Source: JAAELZ01 sp965223465 | GTDB lineage: Bacteria > Pseudomonadota > Gammaproteobacteria > Arenicellales > Poriferihabitantaceae | Assembly (NCBI GenBank): GCA_965223465.1 | Contig: OZ245025.1 | Coordinates: forward strand, 3,162,001-3,226,000 | Length of the DNA: 64,000 nucleotides | Direction: 5' to 3' | In this document: positions 18,129-27,213 of the stretch, in pieces | Numbering within the stretch: the stretch's first letter is position 1 | Layout: every line of letters begins with the position of its first letter | The notes under the pieces: generated by a model | Databases searched by the model: none | The model's input: the letters and a program-made list of their open reading frames with translations, nothing else | Told to the model about the DNA's origin: nothing | Translations under genes and position numbers: made by a program

Positions 18129-18282
18129 GTTGGAGTTTTGGCATTTATCAAGCTGGATGACCCCTGTATCTACTTGATAACGCCTTGATAATGTAAAGAC
18201 CCAGCAACTAACTGTTTAAGGCTCAATAATTCAATCTAAACAACCAGCGGCGCGCCTGAAAGAAAGCATCATTTTAATATCC

Positions 18283-19638
18283 ATGCTTTTATTAGTAACA
18301 GTTAGTTATTCTGCTGAATATGAGATAACACCCCATAATGAATATAAGCCGGAAATCATTGGAAAGTTTTATCGTTTTAAGGAGCCGATGACATATTTGG
18401 TGATATCTGAAAGTGAATCAGAGTTTCTAATCAGAAATAATAATATCGATCGGATATTAGCCACTACAGAACAGGCTACAGGAAATGATGTGCATACTCA
18501 TGAAGAAATATATCGAGATATGGTTTTTGAAGTGGTTTCAATTTTTAATGTTAAAGAAACAACTCCTCCACCTGAAGACTGGTCAGAAGAAGATAAACAA
18601 GCGTATTTAATCTGGAGGGATCAAAATTGGCTGGGAATAGAAATTGAGCTCCGTGACGAGAGTGGTGTTATATCCACAGTAAGTGAATATAACTTCAAAT
18701 ATTCCTATGACGTAACGACTGATAGAGATTTAATTGTTCGACCATATACTTATGAAATTACCCCTAAAGTGAGGGAGCAAATTATTAAGTTTGGGAAAAG
18801 AATGGGTGATGAATTTCCCGATAATGAAGAACAATTTCAGCGATATGTCGCTACTGTTGTTTCCCCACAAATCATGCTTGCGTTTCAAATGAACATATTT
18901 GAACGATGTTCAACCGATATTAGTACACAATGTAATGGCATAAATAACACCCATGAAATCATTCATTGTCTTAATGAAAACCGCAATCAAATATCAAATA
19001 ACTGTGAAAGCAGTCTTGTAAATGTTATTGATAGTAAACCTATTGATCAGCAAATTGATTACTATGATATTAACTTCCCTCCTGGTTCCCAGTTGATCTA
19101 CCGATATGATTCCAACGATACAGAGCCAGTGGTTATTGGTGCTCTAGTTCCAGATAATGAAACAGTTACATATGAGTATTACCTCCAAGAACCAGATTCT
19201 TTTTTCAACGGAGAAGCTTATCTCAATAATGAAAAGTTAGAAAAACAGAAAATTGTTTATGGCCCAGGCAGGCTATCCTTATATAAAGGGAAAATACTAG
19301 CTGGTAAATTAGCCCATCCTCAAAACATCAACGGAGTTATAGTTAAAGGTTCTATTGATAATGAAGTTAGGTCTGGCATGCTTCGTGAGGCAATGCTAGA
19401 TGAAAACGTAATTGTTCAAGGAATTGAATATGCCAAGGACACTAAAATCCTATTCCGAGACCTCAAGGCTGGACTAGTTATTTCAGGAGCACTAGCTCAT
19501 ACGCAATCAATACAGGGTGTTGAAATTCCTGGTGGCCATAGAGTCCATTTTGACGATCAAGGAGTTCTGTTAACTATTGAAGACGAAAATGGCAATTTCT
19601 TTGAAGGATTTAAATCGAAAAGTTATATGATGAATTAA
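18283..19638 (+). CDS. AT-rich secreted protein with paired LAH-x-Q-x-I repeats
   Basis: 451 residues, unrecognised. From the ATG the leader is only MLLLVTVSYSA. The frame is open back to 18220, and a CTG at 18256 would give a fuller signal peptide (KESIILISMLLLVTVSYSA), so the true start is uncertain. Composition is visibly more AT-rich than the flanks. Near the C-terminus two related units appear: KILAGKLAHPQNINGVIVKG and LVISGALAHTQSIQGVEIPGG, the second followed by VHFDDQG. Such repeats occur in exported repeat proteins of unknown role. An IS481 element follows, suggesting transferred DNA. Confidence 0.6.
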   Translation: MLLLVTVSYSAEYEITPHNEYKPEIIGKFYRFKEPMTYLVISESESEFLIRNNNIDRILATTEQATGNDVHTHEEIYRDMVFEVVSIFNVKETTPPPEDWSEEDKQAYLIWRDQNWLGIEIELRDESGVISTVSEYNFKYSYDVTTDRDLIVRPYTYEITPKVREQIIKFGKRMGDEFPDNEEQFQRYVATVVSPQIMLAFQMNIFERCSTDISTQCNGINNTHEIIHCLNENRNQISNNCESSLVNVIDSKPIDQQIDYYDINFPPGSQLIYRYDSNDTEPVVIGALVPDNETVTYEYYLQEPDSFFNGEAYLNNEKLEKQKIVYGPGRLSLYKGKILAGKLAHPQNINGVIVKGSIDNEVRSGMLREAMLDENVIVQGIEYAKDTKILFRDLKAGLVISGALAHTQSIQGVEIPGGHRVHFDDQGVLLTIEDENGNFFEGFKSKSYMMN

Positions 19639-19680
19639 ATATATCGCCGTATGGTATTTCTATAAATAGACTGAAGGGTC

Positions 19681-19689
19681 AGCTAATTT
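19681..19689 (+). repeat. Target-site duplication, left copy (IS481)
   Basis: AGCTAATTT here and at 20708-20716. The exact boundary with the inverted repeat is ambiguous by one base on each side, so the duplication is 7-9 bases. Confidence 0.75.
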
Positions 19690-20708
19690 GTGTGATTCAT
19701 AGACATCCTTTCAATATAGTTGGAGGGTATGGATAGAGAAATTCATCAACGATTACAATGGGTAAAGTTGTACGAAAAACATGGGAACGCAGGCTTTGTT
19801 TGCAGGCGTTGTGGCATCTCTAGACCCACTCTGAGAAAGTGGTGGGCCCGTTATCAGGAATTGGGTATTGCAGGCTTAGAAAGCAAAAGTAGACGGCCAC
19901 ACAATTCTCCGGCAACAAAAGTCGGTTCCTATGAGGAATCTCTCATTCTGGAATTGCGTCAGACTAGGAACCTAGGAGCACGTCGTATTCAAAGTGAACT
20001 CCGTCGTAACAATAGCGTCTCACTGTCGCTCGGTACAATCCATAAAACCTTAAAACGGCATCATGTCCCGCCTATTAGAAAGTTTCGCCGTAAAAAGGAT
20101 TACATTCGATATGAGCGGCCTATTCCAGGAGATCGTGTTCAGATGGATACCAGTAAGATTGGCACAGGCCTATATCAATATACTGCTGTAGATGACTGCA
20201 CTAGATACAGAGTTCTTCGCTTATATAGTCGTCGTACAGCGGCAAATACACTGCATTTTATTGACTGTCTGCTGGAAGAAATGCCTTTTCCGGTTCAACG
20301 AATCCAAACTGACAGAGGACGAGAGTTTTTTGCGATAAAAGTGCAGGAACGATTAAGGCATTACAAAATAAAATTTCGGCCAAATAAACCTGGGTCACCT
20401 CACCTCAATGGCAAGGTCGAGCGATCTCAGAAAACAGATAAAACCGAGTTTTATGCGACGGTAGATCTATCTGATTCTGATCTAGAAGAGCAGCTCTCAC
20501 TTTGGCAGCATTACTATAATTGGGATCGGCCTCACAGTGCGCATAACGGTAAATCACCTATGGAACGATACTTTGAACTGAGCGACGAAACACCGTTCTC
20601 TGATGAAGTCTCAATCCGTTATCAACCGAGTAATGAACGTATACAAGATCCAAATTACAGGAGAGATTTAGAACTTAGAAAAGTGAAAGGATGTCTATGA
20701 ATCACACA
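19689..20708 (+). mobile_element. Complete IS481-family insertion sequence
   Basis: About 1020 bases bounded by 25-base perfect inverted repeats (19689-19713 and 20684-20708) that begin with TGTGTGATTC. The TGT start is typical of this family. Direct repeats of AGCTAATTT flank it. A single intact transposase gene occupies the interior, and its stop codon lies inside the right repeat. The sequence just left of the insertion, AGGGTCAGC, resembles the GGGGTCAGCC motif found around the RAYT gene at 37500. Confidence 0.92.
19729..20700 (+). CDS. IS481-family transposase
   Basis: 323 residues from ATG 19729; a TTG at 19720 is an alternative. N-terminal helix-turn-helix: CRRCGISRPTLRKWWARY. Integrase core DDE: first Asp in RVQMDTSKI, second in QTDRGREFF, Glu in LNGKVERSQKT. 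The C-terminal W-D-RPH-A-N-GKSPMERY is a family signature. No frameshift, so probably functional. Confidence 0.93.
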   Translation: MDREIHQRLQWVKLYEKHGNAGFVCRRCGISRPTLRKWWARYQELGIAGLESKSRRPHNSPATKVGSYEESLILELRQTRNLGARRIQSELRRNNSVSLSLGTIHKTLKRHHVPPIRKFRRKKDYIRYERPIPGDRVQMDTSKIGTGLYQYTAVDDCTRYRVLRLYSRRTAANTLHFIDCLLEEMPFPVQRIQTDRGREFFAIKVQERLRHYKIKFRPNKPGSPHLNGKVERSQKTDKTEFYATVDLSDSDLEEQLSLWQHYYNWDRPHSAHNGKSPMERYFELSDETPFSDEVSIRYQPSNERIQDPNYRRDLELRKVKGCL

Positions 20709-20716
20709 GCTAATTT
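20708..20716 (+). repeat. Target-site duplication, right copy (IS481)
   Basis: AGCTAATTT, matching 19681-19689. Confidence 0.75.
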
Positions 20717-20749
20717 GGTTTTAACTCCGAGTAAATGAGCTTTAATGGC

Positions 20750-21133
20750 CTACATATCATCACAAATATGCCGCTCTTTGTATTTTTCTTCAAAATTATC
20801 AAACGGCATTTCCGGGAACATGCCGCGTAGCATTTCGGTGCATTTGCGAATTTGTTTCATTTCAGGTCGCGCCATCAATTTTCGGCTGTAATCCAGCGCC
20901 GTTTTTTGTGCTTGATCACGCTTATTATTGGCGCACAAGGCTTTAATTTCTGCTTCCATTTTCCGACCATCTTGCTCAAAAGTTTCGAGCTGAGATCGAT
21001 CAATTTGTTCCATGCACGCCTGGGCTTTTTGTACCTGTTCCATCATGATCTCCATATCAGCAGGTGTGCCAGAATTATTCTGCGCCAGTGCGGCCAAAGG
21101 CAGTAGTGTCAGTAGGTAAATTATTTTTTTCAT
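20750..21133 (-). CDS. Small secreted helical protein, function unknown
   Basis: 127 residues with a clear signal peptide, KKIIYLLTLLPLAALAQ, cleaved after ALA. The mature part is charged and probably alpha-helical (MEIMMEQVQKAQACMEQID, FEQDGRKMEAEIKALC), with four Cys that could form two disulfides. No enzymatic motif. The gene follows the DJ-1-like gene on the same strand after about 45 bases. Confidence 0.7.
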   Translation of the reverse strand: MKKIIYLLTLLPLAALAQNNSGTPADMEIMMEQVQKAQACMEQIDRSQLETFEQDGRKMEAEIKALCANNKRDQAQKTALDYSRKLMARPEMKQIRKCTEMLRGMFPEMPFDNFEEKYKERHICDDM

Positions 21134-21178
21134 TGTTTGGATTGACTCCTCTTATTTAAGTGTTCGTATCTAGGCAGT

Positions 21179-21742
21179 TTATCGCACCAGCCCGGCTTCA
21201 ACTTCATTGCGTCTGTCCTTGCCCGCCAATAGTTTGATGAGCTGTAGCGCAAATTTCATCGCCGTTCCCGGCCCGCGCGAAGTGGTAATAAGCCCATCGG
21301 TGAGTACGGATTTATCGGTCAATTTGGTATTGCCCAGATTGGTATCCGCCAACGCGCCCGGATAGGCTGTGATCTTTTTATCATCTACCAAGCCAGCAGC
21401 AACCAACACTTTGGGCGCAGCGCAGATAGCTGCAACCTGTTTTTGCTGATTGACTTGCGCGCGTAATAACTTATGAATTCTCGGATCTTCATTGAGGTGA
21501 TCAGCACCGGGTAAGCCGCCGGGTAACACGATCAAATCAAATCCTGTTTCTCCATAATCCCTTATAGCTTGATCAAGCGTGGTATCAGGTATCAGCTGTA
21601 CGCCTCTGCTGGCGGTGACGACTTCATCATCCAGCCCAGCGGTAACCACCTCGATTTCCGCGCGGCGTAATAAATCTATTAACGTAACGGCTTCTAGTTC
21701 TTCACATCCTGGCGCCAGTGGCACGAGTACTTTTTTCCTCAT
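21179..21742 (-). CDS. DJ-1/PfpI-family protein (YajL-like)
   Basis: 187 residues. The conserved Glu is in LAPGCEELEAVTLIDLL and the nucleophile Cys in VAAICAAPKVLVAAGL, the nucleophile elbow of the DJ-1 fold; GLITTSRGPGTAMKFAL is the family C-terminal block. YajL-type proteins act as oxidative-stress chaperones or glyoxalase/deglycase enzymes; the exact activity is debated. The start overlaps the preceding GFA-family gene stop by 4 bases, so the two are coupled. Confidence 0.92.
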   Translation of the reverse strand: MRKKVLVPLAPGCEELEAVTLIDLLRRAEIEVVTAGLDDEVVTASRGVQLIPDTTLDQAIRDYGETGFDLIVLPGGLPGADHLNEDPRIHKLLRAQVNQQKQVAAICAAPKVLVAAGLVDDKKITAYPGALADTNLGNTKLTDKSVLTDGLITTSRGPGTAMKFALQLIKLLAGKDRRNEVEAGLVR

Positions 21743-22170
21743 AGGGGTTCTCCATCTCGATATTGGGGAAATTTCGGTAAGGTGTCATTTGGGGTAAACC
21801 AATTTACCTTATTATCATAGTAAATATGAGCGTCTGGGAAAACGCTATCTAAAGGGGTTGATAGCGTACCGAGTGCGATTTCAACCATGTCATTTTGTTC
21901 TTTCGGGCTGGCGAAGGTCATGCTGGATCCGCAATGTTGGCAAAACTGGCGGGTCGTACCATTGTCGGCGACATAGGCTTTTAAATCTGCTTCGCCACTT
22001 AGCCAGTGAAACGCAGCGCGTGGTACTGCCGCAAAGGTAGAAAAGGCAGAGCCACTAAATTGTCGGCACATACTGCAATGGCAATGCCCCATTACCGGGG
22101 TAAATTCGCTAAATTCGTAACGCACAGCTCCACACAGACAAGCACCTTGGTAGCTTTTGGTTTTGTTCAT
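21739..22170 (-). CDS. GFA-family zinc-binding protein
   Basis: 143 residues. Zn-binding cysteines in the GFA order: ACLCGAVRYEF, GHCHCSMCRQFSG and FCQHCGSSM. The family is named after glutathione-dependent formaldehyde-activating enzyme but most members are uncharacterised. The product is cytoplasmic. Overlap with the DJ-1-like gene suggests a two-gene unit that handles reactive carbonyls; that link is inference. Confidence 0.92.
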   Translation of the reverse strand: MNKTKSYQGACLCGAVRYEFSEFTPVMGHCHCSMCRQFSGSAFSTFAAVPRAAFHWLSGEADLKAYVADNGTTRQFCQHCGSSMTFASPKEQNDMVEIALGTLSTPLDSVFPDAHIYYDNKVNWFTPNDTLPKFPQYRDGEPL

Positions 22171-22308
22171 GCCCTGAGTTTACTTGATACTAGTGCGCAT
22201 AATCTTAATTCAAACGTACAGTTTAAGCGAATTTTGACCGGATGAAAGCAAGAGGTATTTGGGTTGATAGCACTATTTCCATCTTTGTCACTCAAGGAAG
22301 CTGAGTTT

Positions 22309-22938
22309 TTATAATAAATCACCCAACACCCGCCAAACATTTTCCAGAATGATGGCTTGGGCTTCTTGGGTAGGGTGGATACCATCGGCTTGAATCAATT
22401 CTTCCTGTCCCCCCACGCCTTCGAGTATGAAAGGTACAAAGTGCACTTTATATTCTGCCGCCAGGTCGATATAAATCTGTTTGAAAGCCTGGGTGTAGCG
22501 TGGCCCGTAGTTTGGGAAAATTTGCATACCCGCGAGCAATACTTGCGCACCTGCCCGTTGGCTTTGATCAATCATTGCGCTCAAATTTACGCGTAATGAA
22601 ACGATCGGCAGGCCGCGTAAGCCATCATTCCCTCCCAGCTCGATGATGACCCAACTGGGTTGATGGCGTTGTAACAAGGCTGAGATTCGTTGATTACCGG
22701 ATGCACTGGTATCGCCCGAGATCGAGGCATTGATGACTTCAAATTCATAACCTTGTTGCTCAAGGCGCTCTTGTAAAAGCGCGACCCAGCCTTCAGATAT
22801 ACTCATACCATAGGCGGCACTAATACTATCGCCCACGACCAAAATACGTTGATTCTCGGCCGCCGCTATGTGTGCGGGGCCAGCGAATACTAATAAATTG
22901 AACAGCAGGACAACTTTAACCAAGATTTTATGAATCAC
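22309..22938 (-). CDS. tesA: Periplasmic arylesterase/lysophospholipase TesA (SGNH hydrolase)
   Basis: 209 residues from a GTG at 22938. Signal peptide VKVVLLFNLLVFAGPAHIAAAE. SGNH blocks: I VVGDSISAAYGM with nucleophile Ser, II SISGDTSASGN, III ELGGNDGLRG, V DGIHPTQEA with Asp and His. TesA hydrolyses acyl esters and thioesters in the periplasm. Its start overlaps the start of the divergent ybbA by 9 bases, the conserved tesA/ybbA arrangement but with no intergenic room for promoters. Confidence 0.94.
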   Translation of the reverse strand: MIHKILVKVVLLFNLLVFAGPAHIAAAENQRILVVGDSISAAYGMSISEGWVALLQERLEQQGYEFEVINASISGDTSASGNQRISALLQRHQPSWVIIELGGNDGLRGLPIVSLRVNLSAMIDQSQRAGAQVLLAGMQIFPNYGPRYTQAFKQIYIDLAAEYKVHFVPFILEGVGGQEELIQADGIHPTQEAQAIILENVWRVLGDLL

Positions 22939-23610
22939 GCACCACTCCTTAGGGTTAACGATTTATCGCACAGCTTAACCACTGGACGAGAGACGATTAG
23001 CATACTTAATGGGGTCAATTTTACAATTGACCATGCCCAATCGGTTGCGATTATGGGTGAATCCGGCACCGGAAAATCAACGCTGTTGAGTTTACTCGCT
23101 GGTCTTGATCAAGCAGATAGGGGCGAGATTGTCATTGATGGGCAAGACATTTGCCAGATGGATGAAGATGGTCGTGCGCAGTTTCGCGCGCAAACCATGG
23201 GTTTTGTATTTCAGTCATTTCACCTCATGCCGACTTATACTGCGCTGGAAAACGTTATGTTACCACTGGAATTACAGGGTGGGGATGTAGACAGCCGCGC
23301 GCAAGCCCAGGTCTTGCTTTCACGAACCGGTCTGCAAGACCGGCTTTCGCATTATCCGCATCAATTGTCCGGGGGTGAGCAGCAGCGCGTTGCATTGGCG
23401 CGCGCATTTGTGGCTACACCGCGTATTTTATTTGCCGATGAGCCAACAGGGAATCTGGATCCAAAAACCTCTGACCTCATCGCGGATTTAATGTTTGAGC
23501 TCAATCAGGAGCAAAAAACCACGTTGATCTTAGTCACGCATGAAAAAAGTCTAGCCAAGCGCTGCGAGCGCCGGCTGCGCTTGCTGAATGGGCAGATTGA
23601 AGAAACCTGA
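22930..23610 (+). CDS. ybbA: ABC transporter ATPase YbbA
   Basis: 226 residues. Walker A MGESGTGKST, Q-loop FVFQSFHLMPTYTALEN, signature LSGGEQQRVALARA, Walker B ILFADEPTGNLD, H-loop LVTHE. LolD/MacB-type ATPase, partner of YbbP, whose start overlaps by one base. Proposed roles involve lipoprotein or lipid handling, not proven. ATG 22930 gives the family length. Confidence 0.95.
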   Translation: MNHAPLLRVNDLSHSLTTGRETISILNGVNFTIDHAQSVAIMGESGTGKSTLLSLLAGLDQADRGEIVIDGQDICQMDEDGRAQFRAQTMGFVFQSFHLMPTYTALENVMLPLELQGGDVDSRAQAQVLLSRTGLQDRLSHYPHQLSGGEQQRVALARAFVATPRILFADEPTGNLDPKTSDLIADLMFELNQEQKTTLILVTHEKSLAKRCERRLRLLNGQIEET

Positions 23611-26117
23611 TGCGTCCCGCCCAAATAATTAAACACGCCTTGACCATGGTGCGCCGCGAGTTTGGTTGCGGCGAATATCGATTAACACTATTTGCCGTGC
23701 TGATCGGCGTGGCTGCGGTTGCTTCGCTTAGTTTAACCACTTCTCGCATTCACAACGCCATGCTGGGGCAAGCGGCCGATCTGATCGGAGGGGATTTGGT
23801 CATTCGCTCCAGCCAGGAAATTGGCCCGGAAATCTTGGCCGATGCCGATGCGGTGGGGCTAAAGCGATCTTTATCTGTTAGCAGCCTGACCATGGTCAGC
23901 AATGGCGATAATTTTGTGTTATCCAGTATTAGAGCGGTTGACGACCTTTATCCACTCAAAGGCAAGGTCAGTACACGCACTGGTATTGGTGCCGATGCGG
24001 TAGAAGCGCAAGATCGCCCACCCAGCGGGCAAGCCTGGATAGAACAGCGATTACTTGATCGTCTGGGCGTTGCCGTCGGCGAGACAATTGAAGTCGGTTA
24101 TGCAAAGCTTACCGTGAGTCGATTATTGGAGATTGAACCCGATCGCGGTGGAAATTTTTATAGTATTAACCCACGTATATTAATCAATTGGGCTGATTTG
24201 GAGCAAACCGCGATTGTCCAACCCGCCAGCCGATTGCGCTATAAGTTAATGCTAAGCGGCGAGCCAGATGCCATAGCGCGATTTAACCAGCGAGTTAAAT
24301 CCAAGCTTAGTGCCAACCAACGACTGCGTACCCCACAAAGCAGCCAGAACCAGATTAGTGAGAATCTGGTGCGTGCTGGTGCCTTTTTAAATATCGGTGC
24401 ATTGTTGTCGGTTATATTGTGCGGTATCGCGGTTTCATTAGCTGCCTCAAGGCACGCGCGCCGGCATATTAATCAAGTGGCTTTGTTACGCTGTTTTGGA
24501 CTTAAATCAAAAGAAGTCAATCTCATCTATGCATTGCAGCTGATCTTTATTGCAATTCCAGCAGTTATAGTGGGCTTGTTGATTGGTTACTTAGTCCACG
24601 CAGTACTGATGCAAATATTGTCTGGTTTATTTGTGGGTGAGTTGCCCGCAGCCTCATGGGGCGCCTGGCTGAGCGGTCCGATTACCGCCCTATGTATGAT
24701 TCTTGGCTTTGGTTTGCCCCCCTTATTGCGGCTTGCCCAAACCCCACCAGCACGGGTATTCCGTAAAGAACAAATTACTAGCACGCGCAGCCCCTTGTTA
24801 AGTGCCGGGGTTGCCTTGCTTGCCCTGAGTCTGATTGCCTGGTGGCAAACCGGAAATTTTAAGCTAGCCGCGCTAAGCGTCTCCGCAACCCTCGGTGTGA
24901 TCGTGTTGTTGGCAGGAGTGGTTATTCTAGTTCTTAAAATTGTTGCGCGTCGTACTCTTTGCAACCCAATCCTGCGTGGTGCTTTAGCCAATGTCATGGC
25001 GCGACCCACCTTAACTGCGATGCAGGTCGTTGGTTTTGGCATTAGTGTATTTGCGATTGTGCTGATCATCTTTTTTCGCAATGACCTGTTTGCTCAGTGG
25101 AATGCGCAAGTGCCTCCTGACGCGCCAAATCGCTTTGTGTTTGATATCCTGCAAAAAGACAGCGACGCTTTTAATACGCTCATCCGGGAAAACGATATTG
25201 ACACTCATTTATATCCTATCGTTCGAGGCAGATTGGTATCGATCAATGGCAAGGTGGTACAAACTGCGGTGAGCAAAGAGGGAGAAGATTCCGACGAAGC
25301 ACTCAATCGCGATTTATCCCTCACCCAGGTGGCCAGCTTACCCTATGAAAATGAGATTGTAGCAGGCGAGTTTATTGGCCAATTACCATCCGATTGGGCA
25401 GCCCAGACGCCGGTTTCGGTCGAATCGAAACTTGCAGAAGAGCTGTCTTTGGCCTTGGGTGACAACTTGGGGTTTCTGATCGAAGGTCAAACCTTGAGCG
25501 CTAAAATCACCAGTTTGCGCAGCGTGAATTGGGAAAATTTCAGGCCCAATTTTTACATGATATTTCCATTGGGAACACTGGATAGTTTTAGCCAAACAAG
25601 GCTTGGAAGCTTTTATTTGCCAGCAGATAACACCACGCTGGATAAGCAAATTAACCAGCAATTTACGGGTGCGACCTTGATTGATGTAGATTATGTGCTC
25701 GAGCGAATACGCCGCATCTTGAATCAGGTCAGCGCTGCGATGGAGCTGACGTTTTCCATGGCGGTGATAGCCGGGTTGGCGGTATTTTGGGCAGCCCTGT
25801 TGATTTCTTTTGACGAAAAACAACAACAAGCCGCGTTACTGCGCGCGCTGGGGGCTAGCCGTCTTCATGTAAGATTACGCTTTATCACCGAACAATCGAT
25901 GATCGGCCTGCTCGCTGGTCTGCTCAGCGCCTTGTGTTTGATATTGGTTTCTTATCTAATCGCTTCACGCGTGCTGGAGCTACCTTGGGAAGTGCCATGG
26001 AAGTATGCCTTGTCGTTACCGCTAATTATGTTGCTGGCCCTGTCGGGTCTATCATCCCTGCAATTGCGCAGCATCATGAATCAGCCGCCCTATCAAAGAT
26101 TGCGCCATCAGGAGTGA
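23610..26117 (+). CDS. ybbP: FtsX-like ABC transporter permease YbbP
   Basis: 835 residues with an N-terminal helix, a large periplasmic domain, and two FtsX domains (about residues 250-380 and 715-820). Features include HINQVALLRCFGLKSKEVNL and QQAALLRALGASRLHVRLRF, the coupling helices that contact YbbA. A periplasmic MacB_PCD-like region lies between the two halves. Overlaps ybbA by one base. The pair is likely an exporter or extractor of unknown cargo. Confidence 0.93.
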   Translation: MRPAQIIKHALTMVRREFGCGEYRLTLFAVLIGVAAVASLSLTTSRIHNAMLGQAADLIGGDLVIRSSQEIGPEILADADAVGLKRSLSVSSLTMVSNGDNFVLSSIRAVDDLYPLKGKVSTRTGIGADAVEAQDRPPSGQAWIEQRLLDRLGVAVGETIEVGYAKLTVSRLLEIEPDRGGNFYSINPRILINWADLEQTAIVQPASRLRYKLMLSGEPDAIARFNQRVKSKLSANQRLRTPQSSQNQISENLVRAGAFLNIGALLSVILCGIAVSLAASRHARRHINQVALLRCFGLKSKEVNLIYALQLIFIAIPAVIVGLLIGYLVHAVLMQILSGLFVGELPAASWGAWLSGPITALCMILGFGLPPLLRLAQTPPARVFRKEQITSTRSPLLSAGVALLALSLIAWWQTGNFKLAALSVSATLGVIVLLAGVVILVLKIVARRTLCNPILRGALANVMARPTLTAMQVVGFGISVFAIVLIIFFRNDLFAQWNAQVPPDAPNRFVFDILQKDSDAFNTLIRENDIDTHLYPIVRGRLVSINGKVVQTAVSKEGEDSDEALNRDLSLTQVASLPYENEIVAGEFIGQLPSDWAAQTPVSVESKLAEELSLALGDNLGFLIEGQTLSAKITSLRSVNWENFRPNFYMIFPLGTLDSFSQTRLGSFYLPADNTTLDKQINQQFTGATLIDVDYVLERIRRILNQVSAAMELTFSMAVIAGLAVFWAALLISFDEKQQQAALLRALGASRLHVRLRFITEQSMIGLLAGLLSALCLILVSYLIASRVLELPWEVPWKYALSLPLIMLLALSGLSSLQLRSIMNQPPYQRLRHQE

Positions 26118-26149
26118 GCCGAAAGGATTAACTCATTACAAATTCATCA

Positions 26150-27136
26150 ATGCTAAAACCTCCGCCAAGTAACGCGCATGCGTTTAAAGCAGCATGGTGG
26201 TGTCGGAGCCCACACGCGCAAACTTTGTTGCCTTATTTGTTTCGGTTTTACCCTAAACCCGCGTATCGACGCGAGCGCTTAACCCTACAAGACAGCGATT
26301 TTCTTGATCTTGATTTTTTGGATGCGAAAGTGCCGCAATCATCGCTGGTCATTCTTTTACATGGTCTTGAAGGCAGCTCGGCTTCGCATTATGCCCGCGG
26401 AATCAGTCATGCGCTTCATAAGGCTGGATTTGGTGTGGTGGTAATGCATTTTAGGGGTTGTAGCGGTGAGGCTAATCGACTCGACCGCACCTACCACTCA
26501 GGCGAAACTGGGGACATTGCCGAGCTGGTATCCGTCTTACAGCAACGTTTTCCATCAAAAAAGCTTTATGCCATTGGTATATCGCTTGGTGGAAACGTGT
26601 TGCTCAAATGGTTGGGTGAACTCGGCAAGGCCTCGCCACTCGATGCTGCGGTTGCCGTATCAGTGCCATTTGAGCTGAGCAAAGCGGCGCAGCGTTTGGA
26701 GCAAGGCTTTTCCAGATTTTATCAATGGCACCTGGTGACTAAATTAAAGCAGTCCTTAGGCCGAAAATATCCGCGCGATACCATGCCAGTTTCTATCCAC
26801 GAGGCTGAGGCTTGCCGTAGCTTTCGTCAATTTGATGATTGCGTCACTGCGCCCTTGCACGGATTTGACGGTGTAGATGACTACTATACCCAAAGCAGTT
26901 CGCGGCAATATTTGCACGCGATTCGTGTGCCTACGCTAATTCTGCAGGCGATGGATGACCCTTTTTTACCTCTCGAAGCCATCCCAAATGGGCAGGAATT
27001 ATCAGATACGACCATCCTGGAGCTGTGCGAGCAGGGTGGGCACGTGGGGTTTGTCTCGGGCAGCTTACCATTGTGGCCACAGTACTGGCTGGATCAACGT
27101 ATTACCCATTTTCTCCATGCGCAACAAAAAGGGTAA
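26150..27136 (+). CDS. yheT: YheT-like alpha/beta hydrolase
   Basis: 328 residues. N-terminal AWWCRSPHAQTLLPYLFR is characteristic of YheT/ABHD1-3 proteins. LLHGLEGSSASHYARGI supplies the oxyanion loop. The nucleophile is in AIGISLGGNVLLKWLGE, Asp in QAMDDPFLP, and His in GGHVGFV. Probably a short-chain esterase. It starts 32 bases after ybbP and is convergent to the next gene. Confidence 0.92.
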   Translation: MLKPPPSNAHAFKAAWWCRSPHAQTLLPYLFRFYPKPAYRRERLTLQDSDFLDLDFLDAKVPQSSLVILLHGLEGSSASHYARGISHALHKAGFGVVVMHFRGCSGEANRLDRTYHSGETGDIAELVSVLQQRFPSKKLYAIGISLGGNVLLKWLGELGKASPLDAAVAVSVPFELSKAAQRLEQGFSRFYQWHLVTKLKQSLGRKYPRDTMPVSIHEAEACRSFRQFDDCVTAPLHGFDGVDDYYTQSSSRQYLHAIRVPTLILQAMDDPFLPLEAIPNGQELSDTTILELCEQGGHVGFVSGSLPLWPQYWLDQRITHFLHAQQKG

Positions 27137-27213
27137 ATTTGTCATTCCGAAATGTGGTGGTGCGATGAGCTTGGTTTGGTTATTTTATCCTGGCAAAACC
27201 GCACTAAGGTGAC

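Noticed and set aside
18145..18191. TTATCAAG / CTTGATAA repeats after the two-helix protein
   Set aside because: AT-rich, weak stem without T-run; not called as terminator.
24587..25081. Minus-strand 164-residue open frame within ybbP
   Set aside because: Antisense shadow of a conserved permease; Arg/Thr-rich composition typical of shadows.
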